Shown here piece by piece: positions 5,311-6,255 of a stretch of DNA of 6,255 nucleotides (its first letter is position 1; every line of letters starts with the position of its first letter). Made by a program: the position numbers and the translations under genes. This DNA comes from an uncultured Verrucomicrobiota bacterium (GTDB taxonomy: Bacteria > Verrucomicrobiota > Kiritimatiellia > RFP12 > UBA1067), in assembly GCA_947305825.1 (NCBI GenBank), contig CAMZET010000090.1, forward strand, positions 1-6,255. The letters are read 5' to 3'. The notes beneath the pieces were generated by a model. It worked only from the letters and a program-made list of their open reading frames with translations. It had not been told where the DNA came from and did not search any database.

Positions 5311-6255
5311 TCAATGCTTCTTGCCCGCATCGTGTCCGCCGATTCCGAAAATTCCGCATAGCGTCCCGGCGAGATAGGCGCGAGCGATGTCTGGCCTCTT
5401 GTTGCGCAGCGCGACTGCGCAGTAATACAGGCACGACAGCGGCGCGAAGACGAGATGCACGCTGACGTTCTGCAGGAAATTGAAATGGCGGCGCGCGAAG
5501 CGCAGACGGTTGCGGGCGAAACAGAACGTGCGGTAGGGCTTCTCGATGCCCAGTTGCCGCAATTCCGGCACGCAGCCGGGCTCCAGGAAGCCGTAGTGCT
5601 CCGTGACCGCGCGTTTCGTTATCCACCCCTCGAAACCCGACTCGATTACGCGCCAGCCGAAGTCCGACTCCTCGAAAATCTGCACGAACGACTCGTCGAA
5701 GCCGCCGCCGTCGCATATTTTCGCGGCGCGGTACGCCGCCGCCGATACCATGAACGCATTGGGACTGTATGTTGTAGGGAAATCTTCGTTCAGAGCCGCC
5801 AGGCGCTCTTCCGGGATGTTCGGCAAATTGTCCTTCGGCTGCGAAGTCCAGCGGTTGAAATCGCTGCCGAGCGTCCAGACGAGACCGTATGAATTCCTGC
5901 GTCTGTGGATGGCGACAGGTGCGACTAGCCCCGCCTTCGGATGGCGCTCGAAGGCGGCGACGAGCTCGCGCACCATGCCGGGCGAGACGATGTTGTCGTC
6001 GTCGAGGAAGAGATAGAAGTCGGCGTCAGGGAAGAGGCGCGCGCCGTTGTTGCGCGACACGGCCTGGAAAGAATTCCTCTCGTTGCGCGAATAGCGCAGG
6101 CGTCCGGAAGCGAGTTCGTCGGCGAAGCCGCGCTGCAGCGCGGCGGCGGTTCCGTCCGGCGAACAGTCGTCCACCACCGCGACGCGGAGGTTCTCCCAGT
6201 CGCTGGCGAAGACGCTTGCGACGCACTTGCAGACCATTTCGGCGCGGTTGAACGT
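5311..6255 (-). CDS. Family 2 glycosyltransferase (5' end beyond window)
   Basis: The visible 314 codons form a GT-A fold glycosyltransferase (GT2), which transfers a sugar from a nucleotide-sugar donor, usually in lipopolysaccharide, capsule or other surface-glycan synthesis. The frame stays open to the right edge. The first residues visible there (TFNRAEMV) match the usual GT2 beginning, so probably only a few codons are missing; the ATG at 6237 is internal, not the start. Motifs, numbered from the edge, are VVDDCSPDGT (27-36, uracil/nucleotide-binding Asp), FLFLDDDNIVSPG (82-94, metal-binding DxD-type triplet at 85-87) and FEESDFGWR (194-202, the likely catalytic-base region). The C-terminal part has RNRLRFARRH (about 247-256) and two hydrophobic stretches, which may hold the enzyme at the inner membrane. 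Stop TGA is at 5313-5311. The exact sugar and acceptor are unknown. Confidence 0.88.
   Translation of the reverse strand, partial: TFNRAEMVCKCVASVFASDWENLRVAVVDDCSPDGTAAALQRGFADELASGRLRYSRNERNSFQAVSRNNGARLFPDADFYLFLDDDNIVSPGMVRELVAAFERHPKAGLVAPVAIHRRRNSYGLVWTLGSDFNRWTSQPKDNLPNIPEERLAALNEDFPTTYSPNAFMVSAAAYRAAKICDGGGFDESFVQIFEESDFGWRVIESGFEGWITKRAVTEHYGFLEPGCVPELRQLGIEKPYRTFCFARNRLRFARRHFNFLQNVSVHLVFAPLSCLYYCAVALRNKRPDIARAYLAGTLCGIFGIGGHDAGKKH

Noticed and set aside
3254..5377. A 707-codon open frame on the plus strand across the gap, miaA and the transporter
   Set aside because: It runs antisense to two genes with clear family motifs, has low-complexity Ala/Arg/Ser-rich sequence, no ribosome site and no recognisable domain. 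It is a by-product of GC-rich codon use on the other strand.

Overview
The window is a GC-rich (roughly 60-65 % in coding parts), densely coding stretch of a bacterial chromosome. The MlaE/MlaF lipid-transport components imply a diderm (Gram-negative-type) cell. The phylum cannot be fixed from the sequence. A Verrucomicrobiota/Kiritimatiellota-like relative is a guess from the gene mix, not a demonstrated placement. There are no mobile elements, CRISPR arrays, or tRNA or rRNA genes that I can see.

Layout: two convergent gene blocks meet at a 340-base gap. The plus-strand block (1-3219) holds the 3' end of an mlaE-type permease gene, mlaF (its ABC ATPase), a class I SAM-dependent methyltransferase of the Methyltransf_32/METTL25-like type, and epmA (EF-P beta-lysine ligase). 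The gaps are 18 and 31 bases, and the last pair overlaps by 4 bases (ATGA), so the block looks like one transcription unit. The minus-strand block (6255 down to 3560) holds a family 2 glycosyltransferase that runs off the right edge, a bile-acid:sodium symporter (BASS/SBF) family transporter, and miaA (tRNA A37 dimethylallyltransferase). The last two again overlap by ATGA, and miaA has a perfect AAGGAGG Shine-Dalgarno inside the transporter's tail.

The gap 3220-3559 has about 51 % GC over most of its length. It carries two adjacent hairpins, the second followed by a T run on the minus strand, which I read as a probable terminator of the miaA block. I see no convincing gene there.

Functional picture: envelope lipid transport (mlaE, mlaF) and surface glycan synthesis (glycosyltransferase) lie at the two ends. 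Between them are two enzymes that modify the translation apparatus (EpmA on EF-P, MiaA on tRNA), plus a methyltransferase whose motifs resemble RNA-methyltransferase relatives but whose substrate is unknown. The most notable points are an unusually small MiaA that lacks most of the family's central helical insertion, and the translational coupling of the uncharacterised methyltransferase to epmA. I found no clear evidence of an entirely new system.
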